Source: Aspidiotus rigidus | Lineage: Eukaryota; Arthropoda; Insecta; Hemiptera; Diaspididae | Direction: 5' to 3' | Length of the DNA: 64,000 bases | Assembly: GCA_035079385.1 (NCBI GenBank) | Contig: JAVHKY010000035.1 | Span: 2,790,001-2,854,000 of the forward strand | Shown: positions 46,011 to 56,169 of the stretch, one piece after another | How positions within the stretch are numbered: position 1 is the stretch's first letter | How the letters are laid out: each line of letters begins with the position of its first letter | Program-made: the position numbers and the translations under genes | Notes under the pieces: model-generated | Seen by the model: only the letters and a program-made list of their open reading frames with translations | Told to the model about the DNA's origin: nothing | Databases searched by the model: none

Positions 46011-46425
46011 CAGTGGTTCTCAACCTTTTTGAGGTAGCGGCACATTTCTGATGACAAAAATTTTTCGCGGCACACCAATTTAAAATGTTTGAAATGTATG
46101 ACAAATGTCTGTGATTTTTTACATATTTCGTCAATACAGGGGCTCATTTTCGACCAACAAACGTGCATTTCTTATTCGACAGACAGAAGGCGCTCCCGCA
46201 TCTTACTTTTTATAAGAGTAAGAGCTGAGAAGCCCTGTTCGCAAAGATAGGAAGTGGAAAAAAGAAGTAATATGGTAAACGCTTTTTTCTACAATGCCTG
46301 ATATTCTCGCGAGGTGTTGATCCAAAATTTATCCACGGATACTTCCTTGAACTTCAGTTCCTTTGAAATCTCGCGGTACACTTCGAAGGGTTCGCGGTGC
46401 CAAGGCACACCGTTGGAAACCACTG
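46011..46425 (-). mobile_element. hAT element fragment with perfect 8 bp target duplication
   Basis: The ends are CAGTGGTTCTCAACCTTTTT (46011) and, on the minus strand, CAGTGGTTTCCAACGG (46425 downward). The flanking octamers ATTTAGCC at 46003-46010 and 46426-46433 are identical. The 415 bp interior holds the end of a transposase gene on the minus strand, so this is an internally deleted hAT copy. The perfect duplication suggests a fairly recent insertion compared with other relics here. Confidence 0.9.
46090..46265 (-). pseudogene. hAT transposase C-terminal (dimerisation) remnant
   Basis: The minus strand reads [23 protein letters not shown], a stop, then EMHVCWSKMSPCIDEICKKSQ. This is the C-terminal hAT dimerisation region, in which [10 protein letters not shown] and a following RxRL...E are typical. 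One in-frame stop interrupts it near 46172. It lies just inside the right TIR, where the transposase tail is expected. The catalytic core is absent. Confidence 0.75.
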
Positions 46426-46433
46426 ATTTAGCC

Positions 46434-46620
46434 GAACATACAATTTTTACCAAAAGTGTTAGCCTTTATACTAGAGTGAACCCTTTAAAAGCGTAACTGC
46501 CTCATACTAGGCTAAGTAATGTTGAATGAAAGAGCCCGTTATAGACCTTTTTCCTGTGATGTAACAAGTCATGCCCTACAGCTGAATCTGCGGTCTGAGT
46601 GAACAACGAAAATGTAAACA
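46434..46620. other. Spacer between the hAT copy and the R1-like scrap
   Basis: Nothing recognised. Confidence 0.3.
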
Positions 46621-46629
46621 ACTTTTTCT

Positions 46630-46965
46630 CCATTTAATTAACACAGTGGGAATCTGCAATGCTTGGGTCTTTCCTGGTTTAGGAAGACCGCCTTACCCTT
46701 GCACCATACTTCTGGGAACTAGCCTACCAGTAAGCAGGTAGTAGAAAGTGCTGGTACTAAGAGGCAGATAATCGAGTCGAGGAGCTTTCTGTTGGGGAGC
46801 TCTTGCGTGAGTTGAGTGACCTCAGCACTCTCTATCTGAAGTGGTGGGTATGGTATCCCCGTAGGACTGGCATCAGGAAGGCCTTGAGTGTCCCTTGAAA
46901 ATTTATTAAAAGGGATCTCCCCCCCCCCCCCCCCACATCCAAAGAATATTGGAATCGTACAATTT
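46630..46965 (-). pseudogene. Non-LTR reverse transcriptase N-terminal scrap (R1-like)
   Basis: The minus strand reads GIPYPPLQIESAEVTQLTQE, LPNRKLLDSIICLLVPALST, and after a stop FPEVWCKGKAVFLNQERPK. The order matches the start of non-LTR reverse transcriptases: a helix before KAPGPDGI, then FPxxWKxAxVVxLPKPGK. The conserved KAPG and PKPGK motifs are eroded. A 16 bp C run lies at 46919-46934 at its upstream edge. Confidence 0.55.
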
Positions 46966-47474
46966 AACCACTTTTTTTCTGCAAAGCGAGGAGAAGAATT
47001 TTGCCGACAAGACCTGCACATCCTTAATCCGCGTGTGTAATTTTTCAATTTTAAGAAAATATAATTTGTAATTTTCAAGTTACGCCATGGATGAAAAATG
47101 CTGCGGATATGATTCGTTTGCACATCCGACAGGAAATTTTTGATCATGATAAGAAGTCAAGTTGTGGATTTATTGAGTTTTGTAAGAAGCATCACCAACC
47201 CCTTTTCCTCAGTTAAAAAAGCTAAGGCACTTATTTCACTCATGTTTATCTGGGGATCAGATAGCAAAATCTGCATAGGTAGTTTATATTTTCTCGAATC
47301 CAAGTCACAGGACGGGCCTATCTGAACAACCTTTGTACTTAATCTCAAAAAAGCATTGTGCATGACAGGAGACAACAGGGGAGGACTGAGATGTTTCTGT
47401 CATTGTCCAATTAGGTCTACCATCTTCAATTGAGAAAGGCTTTTCCAATCTACTTTATTAGTTGCTTTTACAAA

Positions 47475-47515
47475 AGTACTTTCGGGTGTTATCCCATCAT
47501 CAGTTGTGTCGCAAC
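47475..47515 (-). ncRNA. Hammerhead-ribozyme-like core of the Penelope-like element
   Basis: On the minus strand: GTTG-CGACA-CAAC hairpin, then TGATGATGGG-ATAACA-CCCGAAAG. CTGATGA, a GGG/CCC stem and GAAA stand in the order of a hammerhead core. Hammerhead motifs are known in Penelope-like terminal repeats. An extra U between CTGATGA and the stem and a weak stem III make self-cleavage uncertain. Confidence 0.4.
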
Positions 47516-47566
47516 TGGAGAACAAGGCCTTAACTATGATTTTTTATAGTATAACACTGTGATCTT

Positions 47567-47756
47567 ATTGGGTATAACAATACTGTGTTGTGATTGGTTC
47601 ACTTCTTAGAAGCTTACTATGACATTGTGTTCTTATTGGCTAAAACATACTGCTTAAAGATTGGTTCGATCTATTGTCCTAAATGCTGCGTTTCTATTGG
47701 CTACCTGGATTCCTGCCGTCTCATTGGTTGGTTCTGTTCTTCTTCTCTCGTCCAAT
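47567..47756 (-). promoter_or_regulatory. Cluster of seven CCAAT words around the end of the Penelope-like ORF
   Basis: ATTGG stands at 47567, 47593, 47635, 47660, 47696 and 47723 on the plus strand, that is CCAAT on the element's sense strand, and CCAAT at 47752 in the opposite sense. Spacing is 25-42 bp. It could be a promoter-type array in the element's terminal repeat or an old short tandem repeat. No function is shown. Confidence 0.35.
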
Positions 47757-49195
47757 CACAAGGCCGAATAATTTTTCGCTGTCAAATGTGATTACATTGT
47801 TCAAGAGGCAGGCTTTCTCCCTCTTGGCTTTTGCAATCTCCATTTGTTCCCAGAGTTTTCTTCTCTTTGTGCGATTCTCTACATGTACGACTTCAAATAT
47901 TCCCTCTCCATCGTGCTTTTCTTGGTTACAGTGTTTCCCAAACAGTGACTTACCATCTTCCTTCTCTCTCGACGTTTTGTGGTCCTTTTTCCTGATCTCA
48001 AACTTTCTCCCAGTCTCACTGATGTAGATACCCTCGCACTGTTCACAACTGAGCTTGTACACTCCACTCAAGCTTCCCTTGTCCTTTTGTTCCGTCAGGT
48101 CATTGCTGATTCTCTTCACCATGAGTTGGTTATTCTGGATACCCACATTTACATCGTAGCCATTGAACGCCTTTATCACCTTGTTTGTGTACTTTCCTAT
48201 ACATGGTATCGATCCGGAGTACTTTCTCACTATGCCATCATGGGTTCCTTTTTTTGTTACCATTTTCCCAAAGACTCCATCCACCACGCCTCTACGGTAG
48301 CCATTGGCTTCTGCGATCTGCTTTACTATCACGATCTCTTTCCTCTTCTCTTCGTTGTTCTTGAGGACATAAATTGCCCGTTGGCAGTAGTTCTGGATTG
48401 CCGCTAACTTGTGCCTGGGGTGGTGGTAGGAGTCATTTGGGATGATGGTGTCAGTATGCGTCGGCTTCCTGTAGATTTTGTATTATATCCTATGGTTCCC
48501 CATTGTGAGTGTAAGGTCCAAATAGTCGATGGTCTCATTGCCTTTTTCGACTGTGCATTTGATGTTCTCATTCATCGCGTTCATTTCTGAAAAGAATAGA
48601 TCCACCTGTCTATCAGTGCCTGACCACACAATTAGGATATCATCTACATATCTGGCCCAGTGTTTGATCGAGTTTCTGAATTTGCTGCCCTTCAATATCT
48701 TGTTTTTCCATATCATTCATAAATATCTCCGCCAGCATTGGTGACAGCGGTGATTCCATCGCAAGTCCCCTTTCCTGACTGTAGAACCTGTTATTAAAGC
48801 GGCAGTAGTTCTGGCTCAAGATCTCTTCCACTATGTTGGCGTACTTCGGCCCATCGGGGTTCCCATGGTATCTGTTGTGTTTGAGCAGAGTGAGAAGTTC
48901 CTCCTTCGGTATGGTACCAAACATATTTGCCACATCAACGGATATCAGCTTGTCGTTACTCCTAATTTCCAACTCGTCCAGTTGCTCAATCAGCTCTAAC
49001 GGTTTCTGATACTTCGTCCGGGTGCAAACTGGGTAGTTTTCTTTCAGGAATGTGGCTACAATCTTCGCTATCTTGTAGCATGGTGATTGAATACTGTTGA
49101 CCAGGGGTCTCATCGGACGGTTTGCTTTGTGGAGTATTGCTGTGAATTGAGATTGTACGTCTCCGTGTGATGCGGGTAGCCTACAGATATCTTAC
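47721..49195 (-). pseudogene. Penelope-like reverse transcriptase with GIY-YIG endonuclease
   Basis: It encodes the single Penelope-type protein that copies RNA into DNA and cuts the target. Readable landmarks are RPLVNSIQSPCYKIAKI (49110), ISVDVANMFGTIP, GLAMESPLSPMLAEIFMND (about 48770-48715), RYVDDILIVW (about 48650), YKIYRKPTHTDTIIPNDS (48480), and GVYKLSCEQCEGIYISETGR (about 48065-48005) with the C-x2-C in front of GIY that is typical of the family. Only two lesions are visible: loss of one A in the A-run near 48705 (frame shift), and one TAA at 48483-48485 between GNHRI and YKIYRK. The upstream and downstream frames agree once these are allowed for. The N-terminus is missing. Confidence 0.9.
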
Positions 49196-49200
49196 TTTAC

Positions 49201-51608
49201 GGATCCTGTTCTTAGCTGCTCAGATGCTAGTACGGTGAACTTTTCTTAGCGGCATAGAAAATTTAATGTAAAAATAATTGTGCATTCTTCGTTTTTACGC
49301 TAAAAGAATTGGTTTCCTAGTCTCAATAAAAAGTATAAAAATGTTTGTTTATTCAAATTCAAAGTTGTACAGCTCCTTAAATTCAATTTCGTTTTTCACC
49401 CAGAATTATGCGATTCGCTATGCAACCGCCCTGCACAAAAACACACCACGCGTTTTATATATGTGAGCTTTTTTTCATCATTGAATTTGCACGTCGAGGT
49501 TATTTCTAAAAGCATGCAAAGACAAAAATAGGTAAGAGAGAATTTGCTGAAGTGAGAAATGCATAACAGCATTCTCTCCCAGAAAAAAATGTGAAAATTA
49601 TAGAATGAAAACGAAAAAGATATTTCGCGAGTACAGATTTTTCTGACAGCTTCTGAAGAAGTGCGTACGTGGAGACTTTTGGGTTATCCGAAGATTGAAA
49701 ACTAACGCGTTAAATTTTATTGCTTTGATGTCTCGAGGAAAAAATGAGGAAGAAACAATTTATTCGTAGTATACAGCCTGCAAGAAATCGAACCATACGT
49801 TAGAAAGTAATTTCCAACCAGTATCAGTTGTGCGACACTTTTTCTACAAAGGCTAATGACAATGACGCAACAGCAACGACGACGATAACAAAAGTAATAA
49901 ATAATACCGTATACTTGTGAAGCAACAATTATATAAAATTGTAACAGCTTGAATTGTGTCGATGTTTTCACCACTATTTTCAGTTTCGTGATCGTCTATA
50001 ACCCATTCTTGTACTCCCACCGTTTCACCTAAAAGTGGTATCTTTTCCATTTCACTCTGACGAAGCTTCAACTAAAATTTTTCCAGGAAGACGCGAACTC
50101 TTTCCATTAGATAATACAAATTAGAGATGTAGAAGAAAAAATAAAAGGAAAAAGACGCATGCGTTTCGGGTTTTTGACGATATTGCATAATATTCCGTGA
50201 AGCCACTCCTATTTTTCATTTCAGGATTTGAGACGAGTGAAGCTGCATTTTGACGAAGTGAATTATGATGAATAAATACCAATATTTTTCATAATTACTA
50301 CGTTATTCAAGAGTATGTAAACGCGTACTCTTAGGTCACTCGTACTTTTTTCTCTCTGTCTCTTTCCCTGTTTCATTTACCACTATGTACTAGAGATGTG
50401 TAAGTTACAGACAAACAAAAAATAATGAATGATTGAAATGCCTACTGTAATTATGGATACAGAGCGATCAGAACACTGTATTATCGAATTTCCTAGCCAC
50501 TCATTAGCGAGAAGTGTACAAATTCGTTTTTTTCCGGGTCGAGTTCGTTGGTATTTCCATCGATGAATAAGATCGTAATTGTGCCCAGTCGGATGCGGTT
50601 CTCTGTATATTTTTGTGCACGGTACTCGCGTTGGTTGATGATTCTTCGTGGTCATTTGTAATGCCGCCGCGGTACTATCGTCAATTCTTGAAATTAGTTC
50701 GACGCTGAAGCGGTGTATCATTGTTTGTAAATACGTATAATAGAATGAAAAGACATCATATCGAACGAGAAGGTTATAGTCAACCTTTGTAATGGCTCGA
50801 TATTTAACGCTTTTTAGTCGCACTTAATCGTAATTACGCTAATGTTACGCTCTTGATCTACTTTTTATCAGTTATGATCAGTGAAAGGTGTATATATATA
50901 CAAACTACAGAGCAGCTATTTTTCAGGTGTAGATTAATTGCACCGTTTACCCTCCTACCGTGTGCCGCGCACGTTAAATAAGTCGTCGCGACGTGTGACT
51001 TTTTAGCCTGGTTAAGTGTCAACCTACGTATCTTGGATTATGAAGTGAAATGCTGCAGGATCTCGAATGCTGTATTAGGAAACGATTTTATGTGACGAAC
51101 ATAAGGAGTGAGTGATCTTGCTTATTTCTTGCCGAATATGGTTCACGTATATCATTTGATGAGAGAGGGAAGGTTTATATAACAAAAAACGAACAAGTTC
51201 TTTGGTCTGTTTAAATTGAGCAACCTGCGATTTTTTTATGCTGTTCAAGCCGTTGCGAAACCACTCCACCTTTAGAGGGTGCAAAAAAATGTGAAAGAAT
51301 CTTTCTACCTTCTCGATTCATTACACCTATAGAAACAAACGCTCGTAATGAAATTTCGTGCACCTCTGCGGCGTCGATATCATAACTTTACAACCCCTAC
51401 ATGTGCCTGCAGAAATTCCTGGAGAATAGTCGTGTAATTTTTGTTCTTTTACAAATTTCTTTCTTTCGTAAATTAGTTTGAAACTGTTGATATTCCCTCA
51501 TGAAGTACATCAACAAGGACCAGGGGTCGAGCTTGAAAAATCAAAACTTGTATCTACGCCTCTATTTAGTAATTGAGAGATGACACGAAATCACTTCTTT
51601 GCACGGTA
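49201..51608. other. Intergenic DNA, no gene recognised
   Basis: A 146-codon minus-strand frame (50383-50823) overlaps nothing and shows no known motif. Its codon content looks ordinary, and I do not call it. No repeat structure was seen. Confidence 0.4.
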
Positions 51609-51622
51609 ACAAAAATGCTAAA

Positions 51623-51758
51623 AATTGGAAACGTTTTTCCGTGATGGACACAATAATTACAGTTAAATAAAAACGGCTTTGCTATCACTTATATGGTTTT
51701 TTTATTATGATCGTACAGTGACGTTTCGCTACCATCGGTAGCATCTTCAGACAGAACT
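51623..51758 (-). mobile_element. 136 bp Penelope-type insertion with perfect 14 bp target duplication
   Basis: The perfect direct repeat ACAAAAATGCTAAA stands at 51609-51622 and 51759-51772. On the minus strand the insert starts with GTCTGAAGATGCTACC-GAT-GGTAGCGAAACGTC, a hammerhead-like core with a perfect 6 bp stem. AT-rich sequence with AATAAAAAAACC follows. No coding capacity. It sits just left of the R1-like relic. Confidence 0.65.
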
Positions 51759-51772
51759 ACAAAAATGCTAAA

Positions 51773-52126
51773 CCGATAAACACCGGTGCTGACGAGACTC
51801 TCCACTTTTGGAAAAGTGTTTGAAGGAAGACTACATGTGAAAGTGGTGGAACACTTTGAAACACACCAATCATTCTATACCAAGCAATACAGCTTCCACA
51901 AAGGAACGAGAACAGAGCAGGCAATACACAATTCCGTTGTAATGTATACGGACACCTAAAAAGACACCCCATTAATTTCCACTGTGCCTTCGACCACGTT
52001 GAATGGGGAGGTGTCCTCCTCAGGCTTTCTGCATCAGGGGTTCCTAATACCTATACCGCTGCATAGTCTCTTATATTCGAAGCAGAGAGATCACCTGTGA
52101 GGTGAAACTATGGTTGCCTACGAGGA

Positions 52127-52170
<44 letters not shown>

Positions 52171-52290
52171 CCATTAGACAGTATAATCGACGACATAGCA
52201 TGCAGATATAACCGAGTCTGCGTCTATGCAGATGACACCCTTAGTATATCTGCGTCTAGCTTAGGTTCAGGAACTTCCTTATAGCGCCCT
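51773..52290 (+). pseudogene. R1-like non-LTR reverse transcriptase relic
   Basis: Readable pieces in shifting frames are HQSFYTKQYSFHKGTRTEQA (about 51863-51925), INFHCAFDHVEWGGVLLRL (about 51974-52030), and the catalytic box RVCVYADDTLSISA (about 52214-52255). These fit, in order, the HQ.GF..GR.T.DA, D..AFD and YADD blocks of a non-LTR reverse transcriptase. The central part is replaced by a TC microsatellite, and several stops occur. R1-like is inferred from the spacing and WGG-type residues; the clade is uncertain. Confidence 0.7.
52128..52162. repeat. (TC)n microsatellite
   Basis: About 35 bp of TC dinucleotides with one interruption, lying inside the reverse-transcriptase relic. Confidence 0.9.
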
Positions 52291-52499
52291 ATTTTAAGAA
52301 CGATTAGCGGCACATAGTTTCCCAAAACTTGAGGGGACAGCATCTGCATGTACACCTTGAGCGGAAGAGGTATTTTCCAATATTCCTCCAACTAAATTCA
52401 ACAAAACAAATTCTTCTCCTTACAACTTTAATAGGTTGAGATAGTCAATTCGTTGATTGTTCACCGATGCATGAATAGAAGTACACGAGAGGAAAGGAT

Positions 52500-53022
52500 T
52501 AGGAATGACTGTAAATATCATATATGGCTAGAAAGTCCAAATTTTTTCAAGTCCTCCTCCTACCATATATATCTCGAAGGCAGGAATTTTTCTAAGTCCC
52601 CTTCTTATCATACATGGCTAGAGGGTCGAAATTTTTCTAAGTCCCCCTCTTACCATATACAGCTCGGAGACAGGAATTTTTCCGTCCCCTTACTATCATA
52701 TATGATTATAGAGGGTCGAAATTTTTCCAAGTCCCCCTCCTACCATATACAGCTCGGAGACAGGAATTTTTCCGTCCCCTTACTATCATATATGATTATA
52801 GAGGGTCGAAATTTTTCCAAGTCCTCCTCCCACCATATATATCTCGGAGGCAGGAATTTTTCCGTCCCCTTACTATCATATATGGCTAGAGGGTCGACAT
52901 TTTTTTAAGTCCTCCTCCCCTTTCCGTGACGTCATCAACCTCGCTCGCACTCGCAGACGAAAATTTCCCGGAAGTACCCCCCCCCCCCCCCCAACAAAAG
53001 GGATAGCGGGTTCCCCGCTAGA
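52500..53022 (-). mobile_element. Helitron-like element with 90 bp higher-order repeat
   Basis: Read on the minus strand it begins TCTAGCGGGGAACCCGCT (53022 downward), a 6 bp hairpin AGCGGG-GAA-CCCGCT. Then come TATCCCTTTTGTT, a run of 16 G and TAC, the GAAATTTTCG...GAGGTTGATGACGTCA block (TGACGTCA at 52927), and then 45 bp units. TACCATATACAGCTCGGAGA recurs at 52651 and 52741, and CACCATATATATCTCGGAGG at 52831, so units alternate with an exact 90 bp period. The 3' end (hairpin and CTAA) is missing. Confidence 0.7.
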
Positions 53023-53039
53023 AAAAAAAAAAAAATTGG

Positions 53040-55990
53040 GGAATTGCAGAACTCACGGGACTTTGAGTATGTTCAGAAGTTAGTTACAGGCACAGATAAG
53101 GCGGCAGGCGGGTAGAGGAGACTAAAACTCTTGGGCAATTAATACTGTATATAAAATTTTTGTCATTATCAAAAGAAAATATGGAAAAAACTATGATCAG
53201 AATATACGAGTCGATAAGGACTGCTCTTCAGGGACAAACGGCCCTCCGGTTACGGTCTAGACCTGCAAACTTAATGCAAGCACATAGAAAAATAAACTAA
53301 TCTTCAACTCAGCGAATTGGGAATGGGGAACAGAAGAAAAAAAGATATCAATAAAAATTTACAAGGCGAAATCTAAATCAGATCTGATCCTTAAATTAAT
53401 CTGGGATTTTCAAGAAATCCGCGGTCTTGGTGTATTCTCCCTTTCTCGCCAGGATTACTTGGACCTCACGCGCACGAGGTAGTCGTGAACCCATTTCTTG
53501 ACAAGGGCACGCAAATACTCGAGAACGTTTTTCGTCTCGAAATCCAATTCTATTCCATGAAAAGGCACAAATACCACAACCACAGGACCGCGATAAAAAC
53601 ACACCAAAACTCGAAGATTATACTCAAGAGCGTGATCATGACGTCATAGTGAATTCTCTCCTTTGATCAGTACAGTTGAAAACGTCCGGTCTCATAATTT
53701 AATTCGGTTTATTCGAGATTCACTGGAGATTGGCGGAAAAATCCACACTCGCCTTATGACGGTATTCACTTATCCGGAGCTCAATCAGCCGAGGAGGGTC
53801 ATTTCGACACTAACTGTAAGGAACGCACACAATTGAAAAGGAGAAGTAAATGAGGCGTAAAAATCTCGAAAATTATCATAATCGTCGCGAAAACGAGAAA
53901 TAGTGAGCTTAGTTTCCATCTGGGCTGCGATATTTTCGTTCTAAGTCCCCACCGATTATAAAATTTTCTTGTCAGAGCAATCTTACGCAGATATTTTGAA
54001 AAAAAAAAAAAAGTTCTGGTGTCATATCTGCTTACTTTATTTCGATCCGGAATGCGTGTAAAATATTTTTTACATTAATGACATGCTAGTTTATTCTGCA
54101 TCACATTGTATATTCCAAAAAGGACGTTAGGTAGTTTGTACTCAATAGCGAATCTTGTACTCCAATGCAACCACGCGATGAGTAAATCGTGCACAACAAT
54201 TATGCAGATTTGATAATAATATTTCACACCGTCGTATACATGAAATTCTATCATTTGGAATTTCTTATAATCTTGTAATACAGTACTTAAATAATAAGTT
54301 CAGGGCTATAACCTCTTCTAGTGCTTGAAAATCCTCTTCCAAACCGAAGATTTTTATCGAATTAATACATACTTTTTTCTCTCTTTTAGGCGAATCTCTT
54401 TTAATCGTGCGGAGTATTCAATGACATACATGATAACTCATTTTAGTATAGCGAAGAGTTCTATGATTAATTTTCAAAGTGAATCACAGAACTTACACTA
54501 GAAAAAATAAAACGAAATATCATTGACAATGATGGCGACCGAGTGTCGTTTGTATTTTCATACTCTCATTTCCGTAGTAAAGAGCGGTAGCTAAATTTTA
54601 TTTCAAGCCCGTTTTGTTTTTGAGATAGTCTCCTATTTGAGAAAAGAAATTTCATCGACGCGACCTAATGCGATAATAAGGATGAAAAAAAGTTTTAATA
54701 ATACGAAGTTGCAACATTTTTGTTGACTCCTTTATATACGGTCGAATCTGCGCGTTCGCTCCAAAAGATCGTTTGCTAAGGAACGTCGACAATGTCCGGT
54801 ATTATTAGGTCGTCTGTACGACGGTAACTTATACAATATTCCAGTCTATACGCCGCAGTAAAGTCTCTGAGAATGTTAAACTTTACGTACCCACCCCTCT
54901 ATCGAGCCCTTTAATTCGCTCTACCTCATCCAATTTTGTAAATAGAAAGATCAGAAGGCGGACTTCGAAATTGTAGCTGTAGGTACCGTTGTCTGTAACT
55001 GTAATCTTAAATTGAATATTACTGCACACAAAGAATGAACACCTACAGCACAAAATGATCGATGGCGAGCTATTTGAAACTAAACCGAGCGTATTGTTCG
55101 CAAACGTAATCGTAAATTACACTTAAGTCATTTGTCGCCGCAGTCCCAATCATCGTAATTTCGTTCGTCAGATAAATACTATTTATTTACTGTTCCACTC
55201 GCTCGGAGTGAAAATTAACGAGTCCTCCCTCATCGTTAGACTACTGGCTCGTTATAATCGAAATGTTGACTTACAAGTAGATGATAGAGAACCCGACGAG
55301 AGAGATTAAAAAAGTATTTTAGAGTTGACAGGGAACAATAAGCAGAGATTGACTATGATTTTTCAAGAGGAGGTGCATAATATGATGGAATCTGCAGGAG
55401 AAAAAATGGATGATGAAATGACAAGCCAGGAATGCAAAACTATCAAATTTCGCGTTTTTATCTGTGGATCAAATACGCGCCATTCAAAACAAAGCTTTGA
55501 TTGCTGAAATGGAATTGTGATTCTGTCGCTTAGTTGAAATCGAACGTGTCTAAATATCTAGAAAAATATTGACGTGAATACAGGACAGATTTAGATCAAA
55601 AATGAACAAGTGAGAAGAAGTTATAACAGAAGGTCAATCATCCGCTCACGAGTCAACTATACGGTGCCCAACTCCTTATCTATAGTCAAATTAGCAAATC
55701 CAATCTCGAATTCATTACACTAAATACAATTCAATCACCATCGCTCTGAGTGACCCATGAAGGTTTCCGCATTAGTCTTAATCTTAGTCTTTGCACCAAA
55801 ACAGCTGAACTCCCCTTCCACTTTCGCACTCTTTCGTTAATTGCCGATTTCTCGTTTCCTGAACCCAATTCCCTGAACTCTTGATTTATTCCACTACACA
55901 CTTTTCGCATAATTCTCTTGTCTTCTTTCCCTCTTTCTCTCTTCTCATCTTAATAACCTTCCAAAACTGAATTCTTTACCTCTGCCAAGT
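53040..55990. other. Intergenic DNA, no gene recognised
   Basis: Short frames only. One TGACGTCA stands at 53639. The frame at 55325-55507 (+) has a charged acidic stretch but no recognised motif. Confidence 0.4.
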
Positions 55991-55994
55991 ACTT

Positions 55995-56045
55995 GAAGAG
56001 AGAGAGAGAGAGAGAGAGGGGAGGGAAGGAGGGAGAAAGGGAGTT
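55995..56045. repeat. (GA)n microsatellite and purine tract
   Basis: About 22 bp of GA repeats followed by a G/A-only stretch up to 56043. Confidence 0.9.
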
Positions 56046-56169
56046 GAACAAGAAAATTTCTCAGGTAGGTAGGTCATTGAACAAAATTTCACGCAATACT
56101 TCATACCTTTTTCTGTAATTTTGATGGTACGAATATTCAAAGCAAATTTCTCAGTTTAGGAAGGAGAAT

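Larger units (their letters stand above)
47400..49200 (-). mobile_element. Penelope-like element, 5' truncated, nearly intact coding part
   Basis: On the minus strand: reverse transcriptase from about 49195, then YVDD box, linker, GIY-YIG nuclease and stop at 47721. A downstream non-coding region follows with seven CCAAT/ATTGG words (47567-47756) and a hammerhead-like core (47475-47515). The left end is not defined exactly; the element-like region seems to stop near 47400-47450. No target duplication was identified. Confidence 0.8.

Noticed and set aside
46719..47147. 142-codon minus-strand frame
   Set aside because: It runs through a poly-C tract and joins unrelated sequence to a reverse-transcriptase scrap. 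Only the scrap is kept.
50383..50823. 146-codon minus-strand frame
   Set aside because: No recognised motif, no splice signals and no supporting context. Length alone is not enough in 64 kb.
52500..52900. Regular 45 bp repeats could suggest a CRISPR-like array
   Set aside because: Units are directly adjacent without unique spacers, lie in a eukaryotic transposable element, and have no cas genes nearby.
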